Assembly (NCBI GenBank): GCA_036365515.1
Contig: CM070877.1
Location: forward strand, 88,979,522 to 89,043,521
Reading direction: 5' to 3'
DNA length: 64,000 nt
From: Torymus aiolomorphi
Lineage: Eukaryota; Arthropoda; Insecta; Hymenoptera; Torymidae
Shown: piece by piece, positions 36,553 through 49,090 of the stretch
Layout: each line of letters opens with the position of its first letter
Position numbering within the stretch: the first letter of the stretch is position 1
The notes under the pieces: generated by a model
The model's input: only the letters and a program-made list of their open reading frames with translations
Databases searched by the model: none
Told to the model about the DNA's origin: nothing
Made by a program: the position numbers and the translations under genes

Positions 36553-38590
36553 TCACAAAAAATCTCCTCTATTTACCCGAAAATTTGTCAAATAGGGCGT
36601 ATTACCTCTGTCAATGCATCCCAGTCTATCACATCGAATTTGACAATAAACTTGCAGGTCATCGGCGTATAATAGATCTTGAACCGCCAAATGGTCGAGA
36701 ACCCCTGTCAGATCATTGATATAGAGGCAGTACAAGAAAGGTCCTATGATTGATCCCTACCGTACTCCTAAGTTGATACTGAGCCATGAATACTCCCCAT
36801 ATTATTTAGAGGATACGTGTTACATCCTGCCTTCAAAGTAGGAGTTAATCCACAAGGGGGTACCTCTAAAGAATGCCATCAGTCTTAACTTCTCGAGAAG
36901 TCGGCAAGGTAGGATAGTGTCGAAACCCTTACTAAAATGAAACAGCAAAAGATTGTCATCAGTTTTTTGTCCACGCCTGTTCTTATGTCGTCCGTTAGTT
37001 TAATTAAGGCCGTTTGCGTGGAGTTGAATCGTTGAAAGCCAGTTTGTTTTGCGTCGTGTATTTTTGAGGTCTCAAGATGCTCTATCAGATGTGAATGTGC
37101 AATTTTCTCCAGCACCTTCGGAAGAAAGCAGGGCATGACGATAGTTCAGAAATCTGAAGGAGATGACGGTGCCTTGCTTTTCTTCAGAGGAACTATGTTT
37201 ACTTTCTTCCAGAGGGCTGGTAAGATGTTGGCAGTGAAAGAGGAGTTGAAGAGTTTGACCAAGAGGTTGCCGATGACTGGCAGAGCTTTAACAACGACAC
37301 TTTGCCGAATGTCATCCGCTCCACGTGCCTGCGATGGGAAGTGAGATATCGCAATAGCTACATCATTAAAATTTATAAGTTTAAAGGAAAAACCCTCGAA
37401 ATTACCCATGCAGATAATTCTGTGACGTATCTCACTGTTATCTCGCGGAGAGCCCGACACTCCGGCAAAGTGACAGTTAAGCTCGTCCGGATTTAAATCC
37501 GTTCAAATCCTCAGTGTGCTTGGGTAAGAGTCCCAGGCCACGCAACTCTTTCCAAACATTACCATCTGTTAGGGCATTTAAAAGTCTGGCTTGACGGTAG
37601 GACATCTTGGCGAGGTCAATTTATTCGTCAAGTTGTTTCCGTAGTGTGATAAATTCATCGTATAAAACTTGTTGTCCAGTCCACTTGTAGTGTCTGTAAA
37701 GCGTGTCACGTCTACGGAGAAGCTGGGCTAGCTCTGCATCAACCCACGGTAGTCTGCCCTTTTTAGGAGCAACAGTTTTCTCCGAGGCCAGAGTGTCCAT
37801 AGCGGCCTTCAGATTGGTGCAAAGACAGTCCAGAGCTTGCTCGGTGTCAACGACGTCAGCATCAAAGCATGTCCAGTCACAGCAGACCAACTGAGCCACG
37901 AGATCTTCAGGGGCTATATTTGTGTAGTCTCTATAGGTAAAGTTGATCATTTTTGGCAGAACTGAATTGAGCTTGATGTTAACATCTATAAAGTTGTGAC
38001 CGCTGTGAAAGTTAGCTATAATTTTTCCTCCGTTGATAATTGTTGATAAAGATGACATCAATCCAGGTGCTAGATTTGCGTTTAAAATGCGTGGGGCTAT
38101 GCTGGATCAGCTGCAGCGACAGTTCAGAACAAATTTCGCATCATGTCTGATTATTTTGTGACTATAGTCACCTGACACGGACCGCAATGTAATGACAAGA
38201 TCCGAGTTATTTAAAAAGGCGATTTTTGGCAGTCTATAAATTACTGCGTTAAGAATAGGAGGATTTTTACAATCAGTGATGGAGCAAAACACAAATTCTG
38301 GCAGTTTAGATTTGCCATTCCGTTCAGTGCCGAAGGTTATTAGAACCTCACGGCGCAAGTGTTCTCTCGCGAACAATGCTACTCCTCCGCCATTAACATT
38401 GCGATCCTGCCTAATAACTTTAAAACCAGGGATTCGATTGACGCCATCCGAAACAGCCGAATGCAGCCAGGTCTCAGCAATACCAAGTAGGTCATAGGAG
38501 GGATTATCGCTAAGTCATTGACGAATTTGATCAATGTGAGCACGAAGAGAGTTCACATTGATAAAGCCTACTTGCAGCCCTCTCTTTCTC
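36553..38590 (-). pseudogene. LINE ORF2: AP-endonuclease and reverse transcriptase relic
   Basis: The protein nicks target DNA and reverse transcribes the element RNA in place. Reading the minus strand, fragments in several frames give an endonuclease start (VGFINVNSLRAHIDQIRQ then a stop, LLGIAETWLHS with the catalytic Glu). Endonuclease continues at 38376-38107 (NAVIYRLPK, SGDYSH in place of GDFN). A linker lies at 38061-37621. The RT N-terminal part is at 37460-37146 (PALWKKVNIVPLKKSK), RT palm motifs at 37136-36885 (KQTGFQRFNSTQTAL), and LLYADDLQVY with YADD at 36658-36669. Frameshifts and stops separate the pieces, and sequence after YADD is lost at the satellite border. The His/Asp changes in the endonuclease core confirm decay. 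Confidence 0.85.
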
Positions 38591-38642
38591 CCTACATGCT
38601 TTCCGGTCGGTACCCCGTCTAGTCAGTTAGCATCTTTTTCTT

Positions 38643-40664
38643 TTAACCCTTTTTTATTATTGTTTTTTTACTTTGCTTTTTTACATTTCTTTTTTTTTCG
38701 GTTGCCGTTGATTCGATATTACTGGAGTTCGTGACAATAATGTCATTAGGCGTTGAAGCTGTTTGATTTTTTATCTCCTCTGTATTCTTATTTTTATATG
38801 ATGCCGCAATTGCTTGTAGATTAGTGGGCGTACTATAGGTAAATACTCGTTTTCCATCACACATGTTGGCTAAGAACTGCCCTCTCCTATTGCAAATATA
38901 TTTAAATCCCAATTTTTTGGTTAAAGATTTAAGGTTTTGAAATTCTTTATAAATCTCTCTTGGTAAGTACTCATTTATGAAAATGGAAGCCATTTATGAA
39001 AATGGAAGTAAGGTAATGTTCTCACCAAAATCCGTCGGGTCTAAGCGAGGGGTCTAAGTATTTAGTCCAGTGATTTTATGCTTATTTTTCATGATTTGAC
39101 TGACTAGGCACGACTTGAAAGTCTAACTAGCAAGGCAGAAACACCATCTGAACCGCCTTGGACTTCCCTGGTCTCAGTGCCGTGCGTGCTGCCGACACTC
39201 TTATTAATTAAGCTGTTGAACATCCGTAATTTCTGATTTATCTATAGAGGGCTGCACACTGCTCAGCACGGCATGTGCGAAATCAATACGCTCAATATTG
39301 GCAGCTGCACAGTCAAGAGCGCAGGATATCACAAGCCCATCGTGTTGCTCAGTATGCAGACCTTTATAGCTTGGTTCAGACAGAATATTTATTAGTTTTC
39401 CGGGGTTGACAGAGTTTTTTTTTTAAATTGTGTGATATGTTCAGAAATTAGTGCAGATACAGCTTGATAAGGAGATTCAGAGTCAGAGACGGATTCCACC
39501 ATGGTCGCCATGCCAGTTGTTAAATTACCGAAATTTTGATCCATAGAATGGAATTTCTCTAGGTTTTCTTCAAATCTTTTAAGTTTTGTGAATATCTTTT
39601 TGATGATTTTACTTTCTAATTTTGTTATCACGTTTTATTGTTATCGTGAATTATTGTGTTAATATTATTTTCAAAATTATTTAATTTGATTTTCAATTTA
39701 CTATTTTCCTCCATCAAGTCACACTGTTTGCTCTGCAACTCAATCAGCTGGGAGTTTTGAGTGCGAACTGGAGAGTCGAGTTCGCGAAAACCATCACATA
39801 TCGTCATTATTTGTGTCTATAATGCTGGTAGATACTTTACAGATTTACGCAGGTCATCAAGTTTACGCGAAAGCAGCTCTATAGTAGTAGTGAAATTTGA
39901 GGAAAGAAAAGAGATGGAAGTGTTAATCATAGAAAGCTGGGCTGCGACCGTGCTGAGACCTGATTTTTGCGCGTAATTAGAATTAAGTTTTGTGTTACTT
40001 CCACTATCGTTTTGTGGACTAGTCGGAGTTGGTTGTGAGCGGATGGGTTGCTCCTTCGACATGTTGGTAACACTGGTTTTAGTCGCCAGACCAGGAAGAC
40101 GGGTGCTTGTCTGTAGAATTTTTGCTGCCATTCTCTCCGCCGGCAGCACCAGCATCAACTTCAACAGCTGCAGTTGAGTTGCAGTCGAGCGAGGGCTAAT
40201 CAGATGGTTCATAAGGAGTCGGGAGCGCCTGCTCGCTATTGTTCCGTCCAGCACTCACTGCACTCGACGCGGGCGAGACACCGTGTGCCAGCGTCATGGT
40301 AACCTGCTTGGCAACTGCGTCGGGGCCAGGCGTAGTAGTGTGCGCAGCGCTCGAGCGTGACTGCTTCACTATACCCGGCGTCGACGCGAGGAGGGGTGGC
40401 CACGCTGAGTGGTGTAAGCGGGGCACGCGCGTTGACCTGACGGGTTTTGACTGCGGTTACGCTGCACGATGGTGTCAGTGCCTTTGATGACTACTTATGC
40501 TGCGGCTTCGGTGCTTTCTGCTGTTTTTGTTAACGGCAGAGATTGCACGGGGCTCCAATCTTTTTGCTGGAGCATCTTATGTGGCACGGTCTCAAAGAAA
40601 TTGGGCATGTGCTTGTAGGGGGGAGGGGGGAGGAATCATCACACACCGCACACTTGACACGCAT
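38643..40664 (-). pseudogene. LINE ORF1: PHD-like finger, coiled coil, Baculo_FP-like domain
   Basis: RNA-binding partner protein of a CR1/Jockey-type LINE. From ATG 40664 (minus) the N-terminus is Cys-rich (VKCAVCDDSS, CHIRCSSKK, CNLCR), like the PHD-type finger of such ORF1 proteins. Low-complexity Ser/Thr/Pro sequence follows in two frames (40426-40196, 40254-39817), with a helical LSMINTSISFLSSNF region. A second helical piece is at 39631-39392. The C-terminal piece 38993-38643 (PREIYKEFQNLKSLTKKLGF, ICNRRGQFLANM) resembles the Baculo_FP-like C-terminal domain. At least three frame breaks and several stops are present. Confidence 0.7.
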
Positions 40665-40974
40665 GATTCGAAATTTTCTTCGGTTCAAAATGTAATATGT
40701 GAAGAAGAGCGACGCCACGAAGCGACGAGCGATGATTGTACTACGCATGTGCAGTGATGCAGGATTCCTAGAAATTCGCCTTGAGATTGCTACCGGCTCA
40801 CGAAAAGTAAATCCCAAAACTTGCACTTTATATCAACTCCTTAACTAAAAAAAATAAAGCCTTGCAGTTTATACTCCAGGTGAAAGGAGCCTGCAGGAGT
40901 TCAGTTACAACTGCAATAAGTAGAAACTCACACGGAGATGTTAGATATTGAAGTAATCTGCCTACTTGAAGAGT

Positions 40975-41256
40975 GATGTGGCGAACGTCCAGTCAACTTA
41001 CCGGAAGGAGGGAGAGGGAGAGATAGATAGAGAGAGAGAGAGAGACACCGCAGAGTTTCTACGTTCTGCTCTTAAAAGAGTAGATGGCAGTGTCAAGAAG
41101 AAAGAGAGAAAGAAAGAGAAAAAGGACACGCAATATTCCTATATTTCGCTCTTCAAAGAGCAGATTGCCATGACAAAGAGAAAGAAAGAGGCAAAAAGAA
41201 GAAGGACGCGGCAATGTTCCTTCGTTTTGCTCTTAAAAGAGCAGATTACCATATCA

Positions 41257-41335
<79 letters not shown>

Positions 41336-41336
41336 A
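40975..41336. repeat. GA-rich block: three ~80-bp tandem repeats and a (GA)n tract
   Basis: Repeats begin at 41050, 41130 and 41211 (periods 80 and 81). Each has CTGCTCTTAAAAGAG or a close variant, itself an inverted-repeat motif, plus an AAGAAAGAG-rich tail. A pure GA microsatellite of about 75 bases closes the block at ~41260-41332. Confidence 0.85.
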
Positions 41337-41560
41337 TAACAAATTTATTATACCAGGTCCATCAGGATCGAATGGCAAAACATAATACAAATAGCATATA
41401 TAAAAATAATAAAATATGTAGAAGACAATAAAGATAAAATTATCTGCGCAATGTATTACAAAATGAGATTTCCAAGTAAATCAAACAAACTTAACTAAGC
41501 TATTACAATAGAAACTATAAATATAACTATAAATATAATAGATACAAGTATGATTACAAT

Positions 41561-44400
41561 TCATCGCACGCTCGCATTCTGCACCTCAATCAAGTGGCTA
41601 AACAGTGCTTCATGAAACGCAACTAATGTCTCTTTTAGCCTAATATTAATTGGCAAACTGTCCCAAAATTTCATCGCAGTTATGGAAAAGGTGTTGTTGT
41701 AGGTCTCAGTCGTGGCTAGAGGTCTGACAAATTTGGTTGAATTGTGCCGCTCGGACCGCCTGAGACTATTATCTATAGAGAATAGCGCATTAAGATAGTC
41801 AGGCTTCCTCATAGTCAAGATTTTATACGTTAAGACACCTAAGAAATATTTTCGACGCGTACCTGGCAACAACCTTCCCAATTTAGTATAATACGGCCTT
41901 AAAACTGTATCGCGTCGCAAGCTATAAATAAACCGCACAACCACATTAAATAGTCTTTGAAGCCTAATCGCAAGATAATCTGTCATTTTGTAACTTACAA
42001 GGCAGGCATAATCGAAATGAAGCATGACCAACGCATTGACGAGCATCTTTTTCACACCACTGCCCAAAAAATTTCCACGGAATCTTAATTTATGGAGTAC
42101 ATCGTGTACACGAGAAGTTACTGTGAAGATGTGTTTATTCCACGTGAGATCTTTGGTAAAAGTAACGCCCAGGTTCTTTACAGACGACTCAAGAGGGATG
42201 ATAGTGCCATCAACAATGATCGGGGGGATCAGGTTTTTGTCTATTCGCATATAGTGCTGCACTGATACTATGAGTATGGCTTTCGTCTTCTTCACATTCA
42301 AAATAAGACCATTTGACCTGGCTCAGTCTACGATAGCAGCAGCATCCTCATTTAGTCTGGTTATAGTGGATTCAATTTCAGATGGCCTGCACTGAATATA
42401 AATCTGAAGATCATCAGCGAATAGCATATACTTGCTGTGTCGTAGACAGGACAAAATAGAATTGATGAAGATCAGGAAAGTTATTGGCCCAGGGGTTGAG
42501 CCCTGGGGAACGCCAGAAGAATTCTCCATGAATTCGGAGAAATCCGAACCATTCTTATCAATGACCGCTTGCCACCTATCGCTCAAATAGGAATGTAAAG
42601 CCTTCTTGCTTCCTTCGAAAAATTTAATTTGTGTAAGACCCTTAAAAGCAGCTCATAATTAATTGAGTCAAAGGCAGATTTGAAGTCGAACAAAAGTAAA
42701 AATGTTATGAGTCCAGCATCTACCCCAGCGTGGATGTCCTCGGTGATTTTTAGCAAAGCTGACTGTGTACTGTAGTTCCGACGGTAGGCAGATTGAAATG
42801 GCGATAATATATTGTACTTTTCCAGATATTCAGTCAGTTGATACGTTAAGAGAGAATCAAAAACTTTAGTGAAATGCGGCAAGTTCGCAACTGGCCGGGT
42901 TTCCGATAGAGAAGACGGAGTTAGAACTTTGCTGAGCGGAACTATGAGAGATTTTTCCCAGAGATCAGGGTATTTACAAGAGGTGATAGATAGATTGAAA
43001 AGATGTGTAAAGAAAGGTACTATGCAGGATAAAGCATTTTTAAAGTGTGATAGGACGAGCCCATCGCTACTCTGTCCTCGTACCTTTGGTAAACATGCAA
43101 GCATTGCTCAAGCACAAGCAAGTCGGAGTTGAAATAATGCTCTGAAGATTTTCAAGTGAGCAATTAGGATACAGACATGAGTTGACAGAATAATGACTCA
43201 TGAGCTCGTTTTGAGTGAAAATGTCAAGCGGGGATACATTATTGTCTTTCACTAATCCCAGTTTGTTTAAAAGTATCAGTTAATTCTGACAGCTTGTGAA
43301 GGCAATACCGATCATGTGTCTCACGAATCTCTCTTTTTAAATTATTCCGATAAACTCTGTAACGAAAGAGCAAGGTTCTGTTATTTTGCCTCACTGCGCG
43401 CTTGTACATGGCATCACGGAGCTTACATTTTTCTTTTAGTTGTGCAGTGAACCACGGAGATGAACGATTATGAATTTTACGCATAACATACGGAGCATGT
43501 TGATCCAGGACTATCGTGGCGCTCTTAATAAATTTCTCCAGCTCGACATTTACATTTTCTAAAATTGCATGTTTATCTAACTCAGACTGTAGATAAGCTG
43601 AAAATAAAGTTGTAGAGAAATTACGAAAATCACGAGATGTTACCGTAGTATGCTGTACGATTTGACATCGAAACTTATAATCTAAAGTGAGATAATCGTG
43701 GCAGTTTATGAATAGAACCTCAGATTTAAGGAATGAAACAATTTTATTCTCGGAGTCAGTCAGAATCACATCGATCCAAGTGTCAGATTCCATTTTGTGA
43801 TGCGTGGTGTCATGAAGAACGACGTACAGTGAATTTTCTACAATGAGCTTTCGAAAATGATTACAGTAGTAATCCGTACCAAGAAGATCAAAGTTAAAGT
43901 CCCCAGCAAGTATGCAGTTCCTGTATGAACGAACATATTTCTGGAAGGTGATGAAAAAATGAGTTAAAACATCTACCTCTGGCCTTCGGTAGACGGAACC
44001 GAACAAAATGCGAGGCTCATTACGCAAGCCAATCTCCAATAAAATATATTTGGTCTCATTCATATTTTGTATTTTGGATTGGTCAAGAATTTTGTAAGAC
44101 AAGCCATTGTGAATATAACAAGCCACTCCACCTGCTTGGACGTATTCTCATTTACCCGTCACAGAGAGCAAACCACGATCATTTCTAACCAATGAATAAT
44201 TAGATATAGAGAAGGTTGAGTCACTATGATTAGGAGTAAACCATGTTTCAGATATTGACAGGACATCAATACTATTTTCTATGAGAAAAGCTTCAATTTG
44301 TAATAGGTGGGGTTGGACTGAATTTGCATTTAGATGCGCAACACGAATAAACGGACGATCAAGAGTTTCACTATGGATGGGGTTAGGTGGGCAGCGGTCG
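41561..44400 (-). pseudogene. LINE ORF2: endonuclease plus reverse transcriptase
   Basis: Endonuclease starts with NANSVQPHLLQIEAF and LSISETWFTPNHS (catalytic Glu). A stop near 44150 precedes the long open piece 44126-43239, with GSVYRRPE, LAGDFNFDLL, TWIDVILTD and a variant HDYLTLDY where SDH is usual. RT continues at 43104-42583 (LWEKSLIVPLSKV, FQSAYRRNYSTQSALLK, LLLFDFKSAFDSI). The 42586-42323 piece has GVPQGSTPGPITFLIFIN and LFADDLQIY (FADD 42410-42421). The last piece, 42301-41561, is the thumb and C-terminal region (LGVTFTKDLTWNKHI, MKFWDSLPINIR). Four or more frame breaks make it a pseudogene, but the C-terminal 246 codons are open. Confidence 0.88.
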
Positions 44401-44405
44401 GGTAA

Positions 44406-45122
44406 TCATACCATTTTGCTAAGATCAGACTCAGTAACAAGTTGAATTTTGTCTGAACTATCATCTTTCCGAACAAAAAGTTTACCATCACGCACCCAAA
44501 CATATTTGTACTTTACCTCAGCCGCCCTCTTTTTAGCAAGTAAACGTAGGTTATGTAAAGCTGATGGTAACATCTCAGATAAGTTTACAGGCGACTCGCT
44601 CTCAGAAGTAAAAATATCTGAAAATTTCATGATGCGATGCTCACGTTTCACTTTCAATATGTGATCGCGTACGTTCGGAGATTTCAGCTTTACAATAAAT
44701 GAAAATATTACTTCAGATTTATTTTCACCATTAACTCCCGAAGCAACAACTTCGTCTCACTGACGCTTTAAATTAAAATTATGAGTTTCTAGGACGTCGC
44801 TCAGAAAATGTTCGAGTTGAAGCTTCTTTAGTATAGCGGTAAATATCCTGTCTAAATCCACCTCACAAGAGCATGGAATGCCGTTTACTTTCAGCTCCGT
44901 ATTTGGGATGCCACACAATTGCTTCATCTGCTCAAGTTCGTTCTATAATCTCGCATTCTCTAACTGAAGACTCGCAATGTCTTTTGAGTAGCTATCAAGG
45001 GTAGCACTAATGCCACATATCTGCCTAGATAAATTATTACTGTTCTCGTTTATTTTATTATACATATAAGCGAGCTGGTCACTGCTGGAGAAAGAAGCCC
45101 AGTTTTCCGGTGGGGTTGACAT
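44406..45122 (-). pseudogene. LINE ORF1: coiled coil plus Baculo_FP-like domain
   Basis: One frame from ATG 45120-45122 (MSTPPENWASF) to 44406, with two nonsense codons: TAG at 44943-44945 and TGA at 44757-44759. The N-terminal third is helical (YMYNKINENSNNLSRQI, SLQLENARL), a likely coiled coil for trimerisation. The centre has GIPNTELKVNGIPCSCEVDL. The C-terminal part (LLAKKRAAEVKYKYVWVRDG, KLFVRKDD) is the Baculo_FP-type domain seen in LINE ORF1 proteins. No zinc finger is present, unlike the first LINE. Confidence 0.78.
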
Positions 45123-45191
45123 CGTTAAAAAACACCCGGATTTCGAATTCAGTGATGTCGCTGGAGTAGAAAAGTTAGTGCCTAGACTTCA

Positions 45192-48100
45192 TTAATTTCC
45201 GTTCCGCCTGCTATAAAAAATTGATTCGCGCACCCTACTTATGCATGAATTGGTGCTATTGAGGCTGATATCCTCAATCTTGCAGCACTCGACAGTTTGA
45301 CCCGAAGAAGGCACGGCAGCTCGGAAGCCATAAAATTTTGGAGCTGCGGAGAGAAAGTTTATAATATAGGTACCCTCGCCGAAGGCCTTTAGCTCGTCTG
45401 TCACGTTGCCGAGTAGAGCACCCAGAGACGGAGTATACTCTGTAGGGTCGTTTTTCTTACACGTGAAAATACACGAGTCCTTGTCCATGTATAGAACACG
45501 TGTTGCAGTGAGTTTTTCAATATAAGAATACAACTCAAGACACGCCTGCGCGGTTGTATACGCCGCTCTTGCCACATTTGTATTACTCAAAACATCGACA
45601 GCATCTTCCCGAAAGCGCCAATTCGTGTATAAAAGGTTCTCGTTTACCATAAGAACATCGAATACTTCTTTTTCCGGCGGCGTAAGAAGTTTTAGTAGTC
45701 CCTCATGCGTTTTTATAGCAGCCGTTTGTTTCATATTTGAGCGCTGCCCGAATTTTCGCCACAGTGAATTCAAACATAATTTCGCGACAGAACGGAACCC
45801 CGGATTTTTTGATATTTTTTTCGTGGTCTAGCCTTATTCCCTCGTCCCGCTGGTACTCGGCAACATACCGCTTTCTACTCTCTTCGTCTGTACACCAAGC
45901 AGGCCAGCTGCTTACCTGCTGCTTAAAACGGTATTACAATATGGGGCAAACAGACCATCCGCACCCGTGATAGGATCGAACTGCGTGATCTCATACTGTC
46001 AAATGACAAATATTTCAGAAGACAATATTTCACGGGGATAATGATACATTCAATCATAACCCGGACTACCTTGAGAGTCTTTTCTCTAGGTATGTACCCA
46101 GGTCTGCCACTAGGGGTGAAATTAAAGAATTAACAGCACTCCTGATGCTCACTGATACTGGAATAAAGTCTTTTAGTATACGGGGTATGCACCTATGGAA
46201 CTCTCTGCCTGCTGAGGTTAGAAATCTTTCATCGCTGAGCAGGTTTAGAACTGCTCTGAGAGCGCACTTTCTTGATCTAGACTAATCCACTTGCGTAATA
46301 GGTGCGACCTCTATGTTAGTTTTTGTTTTATTCTGTGTCGCCTCATTTACACCGTATTTATTTGAGTGAATGTACGTATTTATTAGTGCGAGTGGAAAGT
46401 CTGAGTGTAAGGCTAGTATTTTAATTTTTAGTTTTAAGTTTACTTTTTGACCCACTGGCTAAGTCAACGTAATTTTTAATGTATTGAAAACTACCCATTT
46501 TTTCGTGTATTTCTAGTCAATTAAGCTTCTGTCTATGATATCACTAATTTCTGGTTTTCGACTTACTTTGTAGTATTATTAGTTTTGGAAATAATGATTG
46601 TGATATCGTAAGTTATCTTTACGTGAATAAGACTGAGAAGCGTAAATTGGCTGTGTTTGATTTGTATTTTTAAAAGGATTATTGTATTTATATTTAAATT
46701 GGTTTTATTTGATTATTCTTTTGTATTATATACACGACCGTTGTACACTAATGTTGTTACACCATTTGTAAATTAATCGTATTATATACACGACCATTAT
46801 ACACTAATGTTGTTACACCATTTGTAAATTAATCGTATTTCCAATAAATGACTATTACTATTACTATGTTTCTTCACGCAGTAGACAAGTTCGATCACCT
46901 TCTGTAACTCGTGGACAACCCACGTGCCTGTAAATTCACGCTCGGCAACTTACTCGTGATTATAGTCGCCTTTTCGCAATTCCTCACAGCACATGCGACA
47001 GAATCCGAAAATCAGCCAAGCGTGCATTTTTACACGTAACACAGGCAGCATCAAATTACGAGGCGGTAAAACTTTGCACTTTATCAACCCTTCCACGCGC
47101 GAGAGATCGTTGTTTCAGTCGCCTATCAACTCCACGCTTCTCCGCCGATGTAAATGCGCGGATGACCAATGGAGTAACGTCCCCTCTTGCAGATATATGG
47201 GGGTAAAGAGAGCAAATATAGGTATATTTGATCTCTTCGCCCGGCGCGGTACTGCGAGAAATGATGATATTTTCCATGCGGCCACCGAAAAAAGCATCCC
47301 GAGGGTTTAAGGATATTTTGCTCATGACCGTATGAGCCGCTAAATATTGCGTAATTTGCGGCTGCTGACTTTTCACGCGCGAGTAATGTCACACCCTTCG
47401 CGCCGACCTTCCACGTGCAGTTGCACGTCCTGCCTACTCAGCTCCAAGCTATCAAGAGATAAGGAGAAGAAAGAAGTCGGTAGCAGTCACATAATATATT
47501 CACGTCAGTCTCTGTCGGGTCCCCGAGTTGTAACAACGTGTTTTAATAAAGAACATTCTTTTCTACTAATTGTGTGTAGTGTGTGTGAATTTGTCTTATT
47601 ATTCCATTCCCTGTGGATCGGAATTTACCTACATTCACCCTTTACACATAACTCGCGCTCGAAATCGCACTCCCATATCTCATGCACGTCGAATCCAAAC
47701 CGCCTTATTGCCACAACCTTTGCCACTGTGCCCTCTTCACCTGTGCGTATGTTTGGCCACATTTATTTTTCTCACAGTACGATTATCGCTGAAACAGCGA
47801 TCGCAGGCATGCACGTAACAGCCTTGGTATTCAAAACCTATTCCTTTGTCTGTTAAGGCAGGTTCATCGCTGTTTGTGGGACAGGCGGAAGATGCCTGTC
47901 TACGGGAAACCCCTCGCGTAAACGAAACTCGTGCGGTCGCCCCGCGTGTATAATTTCGCGCCCGAACTCGCGCTCGCAATATAGCAGCCACTTTATAGAT
48001 GGTTGCAAGTGCTTATCCCCACGCCCATACTCGTTTGGTGGTATCAGGCCAATAGTGTTTGGCTGCAAAAAATTTTTTTTAAAAACATGCACGTAGATGT

Positions 48101-49090
48101 AACTGTACACGCGGAGACGAGTGGGTCTGTTTGCGCGAGTTTTATGAAAATTTCGCGAAACCGTATGCATGTGCGCCTCAATATTTCCACGTCCATTTTA
48201 CAGTATTCGACAATCTCTTTCTGAAAGTCGATTACGTAGTTTGGGACGATATTTTCTCATACCACACGAGAAAAGCGACATGTTTATCCACAGATATAGT
48301 GCCTGGACAATAAAACTCGGCGGAAGGTAGAAGACCCCTGTAGTGCTCATTCTCGATGGTATTGAAAAGGCGCGGGAAATAACCTTTGATACTTTCAATA
48401 AACTTTGTGCTCCCGTACTTTAGCTGTGTAATATTGTGACCATTTAATAACCACGTAATAACGTGGGGCGACCCACACTCGGGACTTTCCGCTAACTCTT
48501 TCAATATAAATTGTGCGTCAAACGCCCGAGCATTATATGCTATACACACAATTTCGGCAAAATCTGTCTTTTCTGTTGTTTAACGGGGTCGCGGGTGGAA
48601 ATGAATTCGCGCACCCCACAAGTGGTGCAATCTATTTGTATGTCGTCCACGTCGATGCAATCCGAGCAAACTTGGTGTGCGATGCACAAATTAGGTACGT
48701 GAACGCGCGCATTTTCACCATACGGAGTATCTTGCATTGTCTCAAAATCATAAAAAATTTAAAGATATTTATTTTTTTACCCGTGGCGACAACGCTGATC
48801 GGCTGCATGAAGCACAAGTTGTTTATAATGCGCATGCAATTCTCACACAGTCGCACGATGTCGCATACTCTTTTATTATTTTTTTGTAAGAGTTTGCATG
48901 CTTGTGATTCGCGAAACACACGTGACCGAAAAATGGTCGTCCACAATCCACGCACTCTATCATTTCGACTTGATCGCTTTTGTAGAGTGTTGAAATGTAA
49001 CAGCACTTGCATGTACGCGCACATTTGTGCTGATTTACACAGCGGAATGCCTTATTACAATAAGAACAGAAAAAACGCTATTCCGCCACT
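45192..49090 (-). pseudogene. Polinton/Maverick-type protein-primed DNA polymerase B relic
   Basis: Family-B polymerase that replicates Polinton elements. Minus-strand pieces occur in the correct order but in changing frames. There is a Cys-rich N-terminal region at 49090-48900 (FFCSYCNKAF, IECVDCGRPFFGHVCFANHK). Next comes HVPNLCIAHQVCSDC at 48737-48540. The exonuclease-side region 48549-48232 has AYNARAFDAQFILKELAE and GYFPRLFNT. IGLIPPNEYGRGDKH and SIKWLLYCEREFGREI lie at 48170-47853, and FEYQGCYVHACDRCF near 47830. VHEIWECDFEREL lies near 47660, then LNPRDAFFGGR and motif A CSLYPHI (~47195-47215). After a LINE insertion come GLFAPYCNTV, NSLWRKFGQRSNMKQT, NVARAAYTTAQA and motif C LYMDKDSCIF (45473-45493), where Thr of the usual DTDS is Lys. 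No Polinton integrase or terminal repeats were seen. Confidence 0.85.
46002..46867 (+). mobile_element. 5'-truncated LINE tail inserted in the polB relic
   Basis: The plus strand encodes the C-terminal end of a LINE RT protein (GIKSFSIRGMHLWNSLPAEV, RFRTALRAHFLDLD then a stop at ~46284). A ~580-bp 3' UTR follows with a 56-bp tandem duplication (units at 46725 and 46781) and a short (TATTAC)n-like tail at ~46850-46866. polB homology resumes on both sides, so it is an insertion, with a small loss of polB sequence at the junction. Confidence 0.8.

Larger units (their letters stand above)
36541..40960 (-). mobile_element. Decayed LINE (CR1/Jockey-like), minus strand
   Basis: A non-LTR retrotransposon in many frames: ORF1 (40664 down to ~38643) and ORF2 (about 38590 down to ~36553). 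The RT C-terminus and 3' UTR are missing because the copy abuts inverted satellite at ~36540. About 300 bases 5' of ORF1 (40665-40960) carry no recognisable protein. Confidence 0.85.
41337..45190 (-). mobile_element. Second LINE (CR1/Jockey-like), minus strand, near full length
   Basis: 5' UTR (about 45123-45190), ORF1 (45122-44406), ORF2 (about 44400-41561) and 3' UTR (41560-41337), ending at the (GA)n tract. It is better kept than the first LINE. It lies inside or against the C-terminal end of the polB relic. Confidence 0.85.

Noticed and set aside
40966..41385. 139-codon Arg/Glu-rich frame
   Set aside because: Translation of GA microsatellite and GA-rich tandem repeats.
47347..47856. 169-codon plus-strand frame
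   Set aside because: It lies antisense to recognisable polB fragments and has no motif of its own.
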